Shown: positions 20,547 to 31,850, counted from the stretch's first letter. The stretch is DNA of 55,151 nt from Kalaharituber pfeilii (GCA_015179045.1 WHUZ01000169.1:1-55151); one strand, 5' to 3'. Numbers and translations are program-made. The notes: a model not told the origin generated them from the letters alone.

Positions 20547-22130
20547 ACTATTGGATAGAAGACTCTTTTTATCAGATTTGCAATAAGCAATGGTATAGGC
20601 TTTATAGTCTCATTTAGAGTATTCATAGCTAGCTTCAGGTAGTTCATCTAAGTGTTCTTTTAGTAAACTACAAATTGTGCATAGATTTGACTTTATGCTA
20701 TATATGATATAGTTTTCAGAATAATCAGCAAGCTATCTAGAGATATGAGGGATACAAAGCCAAACTTGCTCATTAGCACCCATCATTTCAATCTCTTTAT
20801 AGCATGTAGGATTAGATAGTAGCTTCAGTATATATGCTAATAGTTTATAGATAATATCTAATAACTCTTACTTTTGGGTATCAATAGAATATGCATCAAT
20901 ACCAGAAACTCTTTTAGGTGAAATTGGTAGGAGAGCTAAGAGAACCCAAGCATTTATTGAGGACATGTTTTAGACTCAAGATATGATATTCTCTATACTG
21001 AGATAGAGGGACTACAGCGTTTTGCTGTCAGATGAGTTGGTAAGGTATGTCACATCAGAGACAAGAAGAATTGGAATAAGTGTAGATCCAATTAGTAATA
21101 TGAGCTACTCGACTCCATGAGTAAGATATGTAATAAGTAGGGTATAATTATATTACCTGTATGTCCTACTACTAATATGTAGTATGCATCTCATTGTAGA
21201 TCTGCTTGCCTTTGCTGTTTATCTATTTTATTAAACTCTATACTATGTTCTCTGTATAGACTCTCTGACATAAGAGATACTTTATATATTCTCATATATT
21301 ATAATAGTAGAATTGGGTTTCTTATTCTAGTTAGTATTTTATAATTTTCTTAATATACTACAGTTTGGAAGCTATTGAATCCAGAAGTTTGTATAAAGTA
21401 TAACTTGAGTAAAAAGAGACTATGTATGTTGGATCATTCTTTACAGCTACTACTATTATGCTATCTTTAAAGAATTCATCAATATGAAATCTAGAAATTC
21501 TAGATATTTGAAAGAACTAAGCAAGCTTGTAGTCTAGAGCATTTGTAAAGAGTTGGAAAATATTGGAGAAGGTATTTTAGAGGTGATGAAATATATGCTG
21601 GTGTAATGAAACTCTGGCTTTGTATTCGGAAGAAAAGAGGAGTATTCTTTTAGAAATCTCAATAGAAAGGGAAGTAGAAGTCTGACTTGTAGTGTTGGAG
21701 GATGCATTTCCTAAGTTATCTTTCTCATCGGTAAGGGAGAGATTAGTAAAGTAAATTTCCTCAAAATCTAAGCTATCATCTATGAAGGTTTCAGGATTAT
21801 AGGGTTCAAAGTTAGGATAGGCTGAATGGATTTGTTGAATAATATGTTCCAGTCTATTTTTATCCTTCTTATCCCTTTTTTGGAGTTTGGCATTTTTTGA
21901 TGAACCCAGAGCATGGGAATACTGTCACTTATATACGAAGATATTTATTTATACAGATATAGGCTTCTATCTATGTTCAGGATATTTCTTATGCAAGTGT
22001 TCCATATAAGCACTAGTACAGCTATAAAGCTTAGAATAATATAAATAATAGATTTTAGTAGTATTTATTTCTGGATAAAGAGTTCAGTCAAAGGGGCTAT
22101 AATAAAAGATAAAAAACCCATACTATTGGG
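20547..22130 (-). pseudogene. Plavaka-type transposase relic, N-terminal and core part
   Basis: The minus-strand text reads, from 22,080 downwards, a BED-like finger remnant (YSCTSAYMEHLHKKYPEH) and EPYNPETFIDDSLDFEEIYF. Then come DYKLA near 21,530 and RFHIDEFFKDSIIVVAVKND near 21,480, TYLTNSSDSKTL and WVLLALLPISPKRVSGID near 20,900-21,050, and GANEQVWLCIPHIS with LADY and LCTIC at 20,680-20,790. The D-x-T-x-L-T...SGDK...YLSIGNI...ALLPI pattern and the W-x-ADYPE...C..C block are hallmarks of Plavaka transposases. Stops interrupt all of it. The missing terminal repeats prevent defining element ends. The two LTRs at 19,435-20,546 separate it from its C-terminal part. Confidence 0.65.
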
Positions 22131-23070
22131 TAGTGGACCTTTCATATCAGTTGTAGAATTTGTATACTAAGTGCTTTGTGAGAGTATCAGTTGAAGTTTC
22201 TAAAAAATTGAAGTAGAAAGCTATAGGCTTTTTTTTTTTTTAGAAAAATTAAGCATAAAAAATCAGTAAAAAAATCTGTTCTCATACCTGGACTCCCTGG
22301 CCTAAGCTTTAGAGAGGTGGTACATAATCATTAGGCAAGCTTTACTGAGATTAGAATCTAATATGCTGCTTAAACTACCTAGATATAGTCCTACGATCAA
22401 TATATACATATTAGGAGTGAATCCCAGCGTTCTGGTACCAATCTGATGCTCTAGATCCAGTATCTTTCAACATACATTCTAAGGTAAGTGTGATCTAGTA
22501 TGGCTATTAAATGTCTTCTAGAACATGTCCGAAGGCAAGTGCATTCTAGTATAGTATTATAATTCAGGCGTATTTTAGTGTAGGAGGTTTATTGGATCAA
22601 ACCGAGATTAAGATCTATGTAGTTCTTATATTAGAATATTAGAAATAGATCATTGATTCAGGTAATGGCCATAATAGTCTGCGATTTATGAAATAGATAG
22701 AGTTGTTACTTTGTTCTATGTATTTACAATAGCTATGAGGATTTGAGATAAATATTACCAGAATTTATATTTTTATATACTTTAAAACAAGTAAACAATT
22801 AATTGTTCTATCTACCTATAAGGCAATTTTCAAGTGTATATCAAAACCAAACTACCTTTGTTCTAGATTCTATGATATCTTTTGAAAAGAACTCTAAGTA
22901 TATAATACAATATTAAGCATGATTAAGGACCTAAACTCTTATAAATTGTGAGCATGATAGTACTTCAATTTTGATTCATGGTATTTATATTGTGTAATAG
23001 AGGTAATCCCTCTTTTGAGTTATTCTTACAATAGGGCTAAATATCCAGTATGTCAGTTATCTGACCTCAT
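22131..23070. other. AT-rich spacer with a weak 49-bp repeat
   Basis: No coding frame is visible. At about 22,476-22,573 two units related to acattctaaggtaagtg and acatgtccgaaggcaagtg repeat at 49-50 bp. This may hold the 5' flank or terminal region of the Plavaka relic, but I found no convincing inverted terminal repeat. Confidence 0.4.
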
Positions 23071-24073
23071 ATGGCAGAAAAAATAATTACCAAAAAGGAT
23101 AAAATATCTAATTCTAAGGTACTATTAGGATAGGGAGATAAGGATGTGAAATATACTGCATAGAAGAGTGCCCTAAAAAACTATTATATCATTAATAATA
23201 TTATAAGTAAACAATAAGCAGAGGAAGATAAATGGAAGAAATTGAAGGACGAAGTTAAGAGAATGGTTGGATTCATAAAATCTGCCAAAACTCTCTTAGT
23301 ACGTAATAATAACTGAGTATATAAAGTATTCAAAGCCCTTCTCATTGATGCATGCATGCAAGAAAAGATGAGAGACTGAATAAAAGCTGTGACTTGCCAT
23401 TGCTGAATAGTAGCAAGATAATGCTATTGCTACTGGCAATGTACTTAATAGTATTGGGGAAGAATTATTAGACGTTAGAAAGAAAACTCCGATGAAAGTC
23501 TTCATCTATGATCCTGAGGTTTAGGAGTATTATTTGCATAGTAATGACATATTCTGGTAGGAAACTTGTCTTATAAAAGTTGTTTTCTCTCTCAAAATAT
23601 AGAGTTTGCAGGAAGGGGTTACTATAATTCGAAAGTGGGTCCTAATAGGAAAGTTTCCTCATGCTATCTATGGGGCAACTACAAAGCCCTATATGAATAT
23701 GAGTGTACTGGAAACTGATATTATATATTTACTTTCCGATATTGAACTAGAGACAATTCTTGAGAGCATTAATTATAAGCCTATTTGTCTCTTGGTAGTA
23801 CTTAATGTGGCTACTCATAAAGATACACTAGATTTTGAGGAAATCGCATATTTTAATAAGTATGAATATAATATTGAAAGCAATAGATATGAAGATCCAG
23901 CAGAGGACTCTAATATCTATTGGGTCTTGGCTCGAGCCAGTGAGGAGGTAGAAAAGGCAAAATTTATATCTAAACTAGATAATAGTAATACTAGAGAAGC
24001 TGCAGGAATAGCAGCTAGGATTGCTATATTCAAATACTGGAAGCAGGCAAAGGAGTTATTTGAGATCATATAG
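23071..24073 (+). pseudogene. Degenerate gene of unknown function with a 155-codon open 3' exon
   Basis: A plus-strand frame starts with ATG at 23,071 (MAEKIITKKDKISNSKV) and is broken by several stops and at least one frame change. A plausible intron lies near 23,557-23,604, beginning gtaggaaactt and ending at one of the AGs in atatagag. After it 156 codons stay open to 24,073 with no ATG at the start, so this is an exon or fragment rather than a full gene. Residues include HAIYGATTKPYMNMSVLET and NIYWVLARASEEVEKAKF. I do not recognise a family and see no signal peptide or membrane segment. Retention of Trp and Gln codons suggests less RIP than around it. Confidence 0.5.
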
Positions 24074-24487
24074 TAAGTTGTTTCTTATTAGTTTTTCAGT
24101 TTTATACTTATTAATTTGTACTAAAACAAATATATAAGATAGACTAATGTGAATTACTCTATAATTAGTTTAGAGTAAAGGAAATGTCATATGAGAGAGG
24201 TCCAACATTGGAGATAGGCTTAGCGACTAGCTGAGTTGTTTTATATTGAATATCTTAATTTTAGAATTTATTATTTTTGTCTTTCTTTTTTATTTCTTTT
24301 TGCTGTTTTCCCTTATATTCTCACTTTAACCTACTACTGAAAGTAAGTTTTTTCTGTATAATTTATATAATTACCAGTTCTGGAGTGGAATTGCAGCTAT
24401 ATATTAAAGACTGTCTAATACCATGGATAGGTTAACTGACTTGAATAAAATGTCTATAATTTTAAATTTGTTATCTGTATTTTATTT

Positions 24488-24518
<31 letters not shown>

Positions 24519-24726
24519 CTTACATTTTCTATTTCTCTATTATCTGCCTTCTTTGTTTCTTCTACTTCTATATTATATGTCCCTTTCTCCTATAATATTC
24601 ACTTCTCTTTCTGGCTGTAATAAATACTTACTCATTGAAGCTATTCCAATACTTTCTAAATGAGTGCCATATTTATAGTAATTTGAATTGAGAGCTTAAT
24701 TAATAAGTGCATAGAACATTTGCACA
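24074..24726. other. AT-rich spacer with pyrimidine-rich tracts
   Basis: No supported gene. Two T/C-rich stretches (24,250-24,320 and 24,465-24,615) dominate. The small open frame at 24,423-24,620 is low-complexity Phe/Leu from such a tract and is not called as a gene. Confidence 0.5.
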
Positions 24727-24923
24727 CTTCCCTTGCAAGGACCCAGTACATCAGTAGACTGACACAATATACAGATGATACAATCTTTTGAGCTTCTCTT
24801 ATAAGGACCAAGCATGTTGGCTGACTGATATAATATATGGTAATAAGATCTCATGAACTTTTCTTGCAAAGACTAAGCATATCAGCTGACTGATATAATA
24901 CATAGTGATAGGATCTCATGAAC
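24727..24923. repeat. 65-66-bp tandem repeat, three units
   Basis: Units begin cttcccttgcaaggaccc, cttctcttataaggacca and ttttcttgcaaagacta and share gactgatataata and gatctcatgaac. Period 65-66 bp. Located between two degenerate genes, upstream of the pyrimidine-rich leader of the next one. Confidence 0.7.
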
Positions 24924-25158
24924 TTCCAATTAAGAATGTCTACTGACCTGTCCCTAGACTAAGAATATATGCACTGATAGTAGGATTTTGATGGATATAA
25001 GAGAAACTAAAAGATATATTAAGTAATATATAGCTTCTTTGATTCATAATCCTCTATCTTTTCTCTTATACTCTACCCATTCCACTCAGTCTCTGTCTGC
25101 TCCTTATTATTCTTTTCTTTTCCTCTCATCTACTACCAAACTTTATTCAACATCTAAA

Positions 25159-26347
25159 ATGTCTAACAGTATATCTACTAGAAGAAGAGCTAAGACAAAT
25201 AATAATAGTATGCTAGTGGAGAAGTTTAAGAAGCAACAATCTTCATCGAAGACAGTGCAGAAATCAAAGGTTCATATTATGGTCAAAAAGGCTACTGGTA
25301 AAAGAATGATTATATAGATGAGTTTAAAACACTCTATCTCTTGGTGAATTCTTAAACTTACTTATTTGATAAATAATTCTAGATAAATGTAATCTAAGTA
25401 ATGACAGTAGAGATTAGGATATAGAGAACTTAAGGCAGAATCTCGATAACGAAAAGAAGTCAGAATCCAACGCAGAGGAATCTCAATAAGATTCTGAGGC
25501 AGAGATTGACTCTCACTATCCAGTTTAATAACAAACTCATAGAGAGGTCCAATCTCGAGTATTCTGCAGTATTCTTCCTATATATTAAGAGTTAGCAATC
25601 TAGGCAGAGGAGATTGTTAGGAAGTTAATACTTTTTGATTATCCACTATTAAGTGCTGGTGAAGTAGTAGATATGCTTGAAAAATTATGAGGTATGCCTC
25701 AGAATAGACTAAGTGCGTATAAAGTTAAAATTAAAGCAATTGATTTATATATAAGTCAATATATCTTATTCTAACAAGACTAGTATGATTGCTAACATCC
25801 TGTAGCTTATGAGTATCTATTTGAGAGTGAGATTACAGTTAGTATATGAATGCTAAAATATAGTAATGAATCTATATAAACTTAACCATTTCTCAGCAAA
25901 GACAAAATTTACTAAAGTAAACAAATTGCTATTCCATAACTGTTTCATATATGAGGAGAAATGTTGTATGGTAGATACTCTAATATAGCAAGTGGTTGAA
26001 GTGATGCTTACTCTCATAGAGAATAGAAAATTGGTTCATAGCCAAAGAGATTGTTAAGCTAATCTGGAATAAGTACTTTGTAGATACAAAAATATGAGGT
26101 AATATTGACCCCAGATTTCTAAATAGAATAAATAAACAATTTATCTGCCTGGTAGCTAGCGTGATATAGCATTATCTAAAGACATGGAGTGGTGGAACTT
26201 TCAACCAAAATAGTATTAAGTTTAAATATAAAACTGCCTTTTATAAGTATAAATCTGATATTACAAGAAGGGTTACTAATATGCGATAAGCTATTTATAA
26301 CTATCTTAATAAGATTTGGAAGGACTATTCAGACCAGGTCTAAGATG
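25159..26347 (+). pseudogene. Degenerate gene, possibly DUF6532-like
   Basis: ATG at 25,159 follows a CT-rich stretch typical of fungal leaders. The first 52 codons (MSNSISTRRRAKTNNNSM...) are open and basic. Farther on the plus-strand frames give EIVRKLILFDYPLLSAGEVV near 25,610 and KFTKVNKLLFHNCFIYEEKC near 25,910. FICLVASVI, a stop, HYLKTWSGGTF and FKYKTAFYKYKSDITRR follow near 26,140-26,270, interrupted by stops of the TAG/TAA type. The LVA..I.H.L..W..G.F....Y...Y..H pattern resembles the DUF6532 domain common in fungal repeat families. That match is from memory and weak. RIP-inactivated multi-copy gene is the likeliest reading. Confidence 0.4.
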
Positions 26348-27539
26348 TCATTATAGTGAATGTAAAGGTAGGGGTGAAGGATCGGCTTCTCTGAACAACA
26401 AGGCCCGTAGACTAGGAGATGGTGATGTATAGTGTAGTAGATGATATGGAGTAGTATGAGATAGAGTTAAGAGAGCAGCTGTTCTCTTGCTACCTCTATA
26501 GGAACTAGCCTACCATTACACAATAGGCAACCTTAACCTAAAGTAATATATCTATTAACCAGAATATACAGTATCAGGACTAGTATACTATACTAATATA
26601 TTGTATTAGGCCTTGCTTTCCTAGCTTTTCCTATCTTTTGATTTCTTTATTTCTGTTACCTCCTTTTCTCTGTTTGTTCTTTGATATGTCCTTGTCTCTA
26701 TTGTTCCTAATTGTCTCTTATCTCTGGTTGTTTAATATCTTGTTTTCTGTAAACTGATAGTAAAACTATATGCTATGTCTGCTTTATGTCACTTTTTACT
26801 TGTTTCCTCCTCCTTTATTACTATTTCTTACTTTCATCATTATTTATTATCTCCTAGTCTTCATGTATTATATTGAAAGTGTACTGTGTTATAAACAAGA
26901 GGCAGAAATATCTATCTAAGTAACTATAAGTATAATATTATCTATTATATTTATAAATATTTACATTAGTAACCACTATATCAGACTGAAAATAAGGTAC
27001 AAACCTGTACTTACTGTATATGTTAGATATCTGGAATTTCGTATTTTAGAAGTCTTGTACTACTTATATTAATAGAACATTCTATAATACTGTAAAAGAT
27101 AGTATATATTAATAAGTGCGATGTGATATTTCTAAGGTTAGATATCTAAAATACTATATCTATAAGGAATTTCAACTTTAGTAACATAATATAGTTTATG
27201 TTGGAATATTAAGAATATAGGCAAATTTAATATATAGTTAAGAACATAACCCGATTGAAGCTATTGTTGAAAATAGAAGCAAAATTAAATTATAGTTCAG
27301 AATGAAGACACTTTAAAGCTGGAGTTGATAACATAGGGTTGTCTAAGTTGTAATTATTAATATATCTCTAAATTCATAATGTATAATATAAAAAGTGCAA
27401 ATACTGAATACTATAGTAAATACTCTCTCATTCTAGAGGTGAGCCAATTCAGAGTAGCATCTAGACCCTGCATATAAAAAAGGTATATTACTATATAAAG
27501 CAGTTAATATTCTATGTCATTAGTGTGTCCAATGTATAT
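26348..27539. other. Gene-free AT-rich stretch
   Basis: Contains a pyrimidine-rich block at 26,600-26,860 and AT-rich sequence thereafter. No supported open frame. The right end joins the truncated RNase H of the family D relic at about 27,540. Confidence 0.5.
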
Positions 27540-28460
27540 AATGCCTTGGGAAATAAAAAATTTTCTTACTAATAGTTATAAAAGCTTTCTTAAGTTGTTG
27601 GAAAGCTTCTTCTTATAGAGGTCCCCAGACTAGCTTTATCTCTTTATAAAGTAGTTGAGTAAGAAGTAAGTATATCTTACTATAGTTCTTAATAAAGTAT
27701 CAGTAAAAGTTAGCAAATTCTAGAAAAGATTGTATATCTGTCTTCAAGTTGGAGTATTTATTAATACTAGGGGTCTTTCAATTAAGGATAGCCTAGATTT
27801 TATTAGTAGATATTAAGATTCCTTTTTCTGAGATATGATAACCTAAAAATACAACTTCCTCTATATACCACTTACATTTTTCCTCTTGTATAGCCAAACC
27901 ATTTTTCTGTAGCCTACACAATACCTCTTCTAAGATTGTATTATATTCTTCTAGAGTTTTAGTATATATTTGTAAGTTATTAATATATGCCAGTAAACCC
28001 TAATCGATTATGTCTTTAAAGATTTCATTCATAAACTTCTAGAAAGTTGCTAGTATATTGCAAAGTCCGAATGGTATAACTGTGTATTGATAGTCACTAT
28101 ACTATGTCCTAAAGGCTATCTTCTACTCATCTTATTTAGCAATTTATACCAAGTTGTATCCATTCTTTAAGTCAAGAGTAGTGAAGTATTTGCCCTTATG
28201 GAGTCAGTTTTAGAGTTCTGCCATTAGTAGGAGTAGGTAGCAGTTCTTGATAGTAATTCGATTAAGATCTCTATAATTGATACATATATATAGTTTGCCA
28301 TTCTTTATTAGGATAAATAGAATAGGTACACTTGCTGGAGATTGTAAGGGTTACATCTTTTCTTCTCTTTGATATATTCTTTAAGGATTTCCAATTCCTT
28401 CTTACTTAATCAGTAAATAGGTCCCTATAGAGGTTGTTGTCCTTCTTGTAGAAGTATATG
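27540..28460 (-). pseudogene. Family D gypsy reverse transcriptase relic
   Basis: The minus-strand frame gives FILIKNGKLYICINYRDLN, then ITIKNCYLLLLMAELQN, YFTTLDLKNGYNLV, VIPFGLCN, LLAYINNLQIY (YxDD changed to YINN) and VVFLGYHISEKGI, followed by FLEFANFY. These are successive RT motifs of Ty3/gypsy elements. The frame enters AFQQLKKAFITI, the start of RNase H, and then breaks off near 27,540. The rest of RNase H and integrase are absent. It differs in sequence from families A, B and C. Confidence 0.8.
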
Positions 28461-29300
28461 ATAGTTATATAATTGATATGGAGGTAGTTTTGCTGTAGTC
28501 TCAAGGTCAAAAACCTTTAAAAATTTCTTCTTCTATGCTGCTAGGTCAAAGATCACCTACTTACTAGCTTCTATTTGATAAATATGCACTTGGGGTGTTT
28601 GTTATCCTATGATATGCATATATCCACCTAAAAATACTTGCTCTGCTTGCTATTCTTCAGTCATATAAAGTTTCTCCACTTTATAAAGTTCAAAGTACTT
28701 AGCTTTGATATATTTCAAGTATTTGATATAATTTAGTTCAACATAGTCCAAGTTCCAATCAATGTATGGCTGGTAACTAGCCATCTACCTTATTGACAAG
28801 AGTGTATCATAGTTTTTTCCTCTATCACCTATATTAAAGTTGATGAGTTTTTTATAACCTTTACTACTATCATTGATAAAGATTATTTAGAGCTTTGGGG
28901 TATAGTCTGTCCTAGTGTTTGGTAAGAGTACACCTCTGGCTCCTCTGAACTTAATGGAGAATTTCTTTTAATATATAGAATTAGTACTTTATTAGAGAGC
29001 ATTAACATTTCTTCTTCTAGGTCAATACATACTCTAATCATTACTAATTTTGAGATACTCTTTTTCTTCCATTTTAGCTTGGCTTTATAAATGATTGATT
29101 TCTTTACTGGAGGTCCTTCAAGGATTGGAGGAGGAGTGAGCCCAACTGGAAGAGAAAGAGGGGCAGACACTTTATTAGCTAAGATCTGCCTTTCTAGTTT
29201 ATTGACTCGGATTTATTAAGAGTAGTGATATGTCTATAAGCCTCTATCCTAGCTGAGTCTTCTTTGTTTTCTTGTTTAATTTTTCTTACCTTTTTTTTAT
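28461..29300 (-). pseudogene. Family D protease and linker region between Gag and RT
   Basis: An open piece of 95 codons at 28,883-29,170 (minus; MSAPLSLPVGLTPPPILEG...) lies between the Gag zinc knuckle and RT, where protease is expected. I cannot point to a convincing D-[ST]-G triad. Stops flank it on both sides. Confidence 0.45.
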
Positions 29301-30858
29301 CCTTCTTCTTATCATCATTTCTCTTTCTCTCATGACCTGACTGATTAGTTAGCTAGGTCGTCTTCTACTTCCTTATGATTTCTGTAGCCATGTATTTGCT
29401 AAAAGTATAGCCTTTTCTTCTATAGTGAGAGCAATTTCCATTAGCCTTCTATTTGATACTGAGTTCCTTAGAGGAGCTGAAAAGGTATGGACTAGACTTA
29501 GAAGTCATAGTTTCCAAACTGTCCTTCTGCTTCTTTAAAGATTATTTCCCCTTTGAATAGCTACTAGGTTTATTACTACTACTATAACCTACAACTTACG
29601 TTATTCACTTATTCTACATACCAACTACTATTATGCATTTGTACTAGTTATTAAGTAATTTATTAGGTACTTCTGGCTGCATGAGGAAGAATTGGGCAAT
29701 ATTTTTTTTCAACTCTTTGACTACCTTGTCCTTGAATATTTTATCATTATAATTGGTTAAGAGGTTCATTTTCTTTATAGTATTAATATAGTCTATGATT
29801 TTGCCCTTTTGTATATAGATATTAAGTTTATCTCACATTTACTACTCTTGCATATAAATTTCCATTTCCTCTACTAAATTATCTATCTATTTCTCTAATG
29901 TAGTATTTCCCTAAACCCTCAAACTTATGTACATATGTTTGTTTTAGTTATGCCATTCTACTGTCTCCTTAGTTAGTAATTGAGATACATACAGAATTTG
30001 GGTATCTTCTTTAGCAAAGGTTCAACAGTACTCTTGGAGGTATACTAAGTCTATTAGTTCAGACTTTTATACTTGTAGTCTATTCAGGTTGCCATCCTAA
30101 GTTCTTAGAGTTAGGAGGTAGGCGAATGGGATATATTGACTTCTGAGTTCGGGTTTAGGTGAATCCTATTGTCTAGTTTCATACTTAACTTTCTTTCTTA
30201 GAGGAGAAGGTAGTGCTAGTCGGATAGAGAGGATAGTAGTTACTATTTGTGACAAAGATGGTAATTTAGTTAGCAGTCAAAAGAGCAGAAGTTTGACTTC
30301 AAGAGCTGTTATTTTATTTTGCAGCTCTTTATTTTAGTTCTTGAGAGGGGTAATTTCTGCTTCTAATATTGTTACCTGTCCTTGACTAGCTTTAATAGTA
30401 TCTTTTTGACTTGAAGATAGGATTTTTCCTTTTAGATTTTTCTGCTTAGCCTTCTACTTGTCGAAGAGGATTCTGGTGTCCTATAGTTGAGACTCTAAGG
30501 TAGCAACTATGGCTCTTTTCTCATCTAAGGCCTTGATAATAGTAGCATTTGCATCCTTAGTATACTACTGCTCTAAGTTCTATATCTTTTCCATAGTATC
30601 TGTCTCCTACTTAAGTTTGGCAGTCTCTATTTTGAGTTAGTACTTCTCAGTAGTAGCTAAGACTATTGCTTTATAATTAGCTTTTTCCTTCCTTAGCTAT
30701 TCCCAAAGCTTAGTTTCCTAAACTTGGGCTTCAGCTTAGATTTGTACTTTATAATGTTGCTTATACTTATTAGTATTATACTTGAACTACTGTTGGAGAT
30801 TGATGAGTTCTTATTTTAGGAATCTGGCTTCTAATTCTTTTTTTCAGTCAACGTCCAT
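29300..30858 (-). pseudogene. Family D Gag relic with coiled-coil start and CCHC remnant
   Basis: The minus-strand frame begins MDVD near 30,858 and continues as a charged, heptad-like region rich in Lys, Glu and Leu (about 30,300-30,850). A typical Gag middle follows, with ILYVSQLLTKETVEWHN near 30,000. The zinc knuckle at about 29,395-29,435 reads CSHYRRKGYTFSKY, a C-x2-C-x4-H-x4-C motif with three positions changed to Tyr by transitions. The N-terminal coiled coil would serve Gag assembly. Confidence 0.7.
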
Positions 30859-31101
30859 TGCTACTAGTAGTTCTGTCGATAGTGGGCAGCTTATCTTACT
30901 TCAGAGTTTTTAAGCTCATCTGCTATATCTTCTTTAAGCTATAAAACTAAATTCTATGTCTATAAGGAGAATTATACTATTAGTGAGCTAATATGTCCTA
31001 GATTCACTGCCTCTAAGATAGAAATCAGAAGAATAAGCTTCTCTTATCTCTATAAGATCAATTAATTCATGTAGCTTTAATGGATCTGAATTTAATTTAG
31101 T
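30859..31101 (-). other. Family D upstream sequence, left of the nested insertion
   Basis: Continues the family D relic upstream of the MDVD start. It is joined to 37,071-37,290 if the nested element and one target duplication are removed. Across that join the minus strand shows a coding-like stretch (KDEVNSDSSAEAVQLALTTT at about 37,130-37,200), so Gag may begin farther upstream than MDVD. Confidence 0.5.
31097..31101. repeat. Target site duplication, left copy (ttagt)
   Basis: Identical to 37,066-37,070; flanks the complete family A element directly. Confidence 0.9.
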
Positions 31102-31539
31102 TGTTACGGCTAAGGTGGAAACTTGCCTACCACTGTGGCAAGGGGCAAGGGTTCTACTACTAATTAGCTGCCATGGCTAAAGGTGAAGACTTACCCGCCA
31201 AGGGGAAAACGCTGACCCTGTAATCGAACATAAGACCAATGCTGATTGACCGGACTGATCACTCGTTAGGTTTGGCTGTTGATTCTCGTATCATTTAGAT
31301 AGGGCAGTACTACGGAAGGGTGTGTCATCCGGAATGCAGCTTGATGCATACACTCGAATTACGGAAGCTTTATTTATATACGCACATGCATTAGTACATT
31401 CGTTATCTTTGTCCCGTACTATTTTTGCATGTTTTCGTTATGTATGCCTATTACCACGGGTATTGGCATTGATAAGGAATTGCCGCATTGCCAGCCAATT
31501 ATTCATTTGTTGACCCCTCATGTATGGCTGCGCTGAAGT

Positions 31540-31547
31540 CTATATAA
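31540..31547 (+). promoter_or_regulatory. TATA box of the family A LTR promoter
   Basis: ctatataag at LTR position about 440, repeated at the same offset in the 3' LTR (36,766). Transcription is inferred to start 25-45 bp downstream, which makes the hairpin at 31,583-31,597 part of the 5' leader. Confidence 0.6.
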
Positions 31548-31582
31548 GCGCCGGCTGGCGATATCATAGTTAGAAGAATCAA

Positions 31583-31597
31583 GACACAAGCGGTGTC
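31583..31597 (+). promoter_or_regulatory. Leader hairpin and predicted self-primer (gacac-aagcg-gtgtc)
   Basis: Five-base-pair inverted repeat with five-base loop, 42 bp after the TATA box. Its right side (31,589-31,596, agcggtgt) is the exact reverse complement of acaccgct at 31,843-31,850 just past the LTR. The same layout occurs in family B. In Tf1-type elements the folded 5' end of the RNA primes its own reverse transcription; the role here is inference. Confidence 0.5.
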
Positions 31598-31842
31598 CTA
31601 AGTTTCTCTATAACTCTGAACCTATCGTTCCCTCACTACGCCTGTGAATCGCTCCGCTCCGCTGCGTGCTCCCCGCCGAGTAGCTGCCCTTCCGGTCCGC
31701 CGTATACACCTCCGTAGCCATTCCGACCCGCTGTATTCACACTTCCGGGACGACGCCGGCACCGCCGTTTTCCCCACTGTAGCCATAACATCTGGTCCCT
31801 TCCAGCGCCCACCGGAGCCGAGCACCTCACGCCCGTAACATT

Positions 31843-31850
31843 ACACCGCT
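31843..31850 (+). other. Putative self-primer binding site (acaccgct)
   Basis: Two bases after the 5' LTR. There is no TGG start as expected for a tRNA 3'-end primer site. Eight of eight bases pair with the leader hairpin sequence. Confidence 0.5.

Larger units (their letters stand above)
31102..31840 (+). repeat. 5' LTR of the complete family A element
   Basis: Starts tgttacggctaagg and ends cacgcccgtaaca. Aligned by eye without gaps to the 3' LTR, it shows about 33 mismatches in 739 bp, all but one transitions. This indicates divergence mainly by RIP or deamination rather than by replication error. Confidence 0.93.

Noticed and set aside
22405..22445. Possible tRNA-like 3' half (gaatcccagc...accaat)
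   Set aside because: No cloverleaf could be folded: acceptor and anticodon arms are missing, and the surroundings are RIP-type sequence.
24423..24620. 65-codon Phe/Leu-rich frame considered as a membrane peptide
   Set aside because: It is the translation of a T/C-rich low-complexity tract without conserved features.
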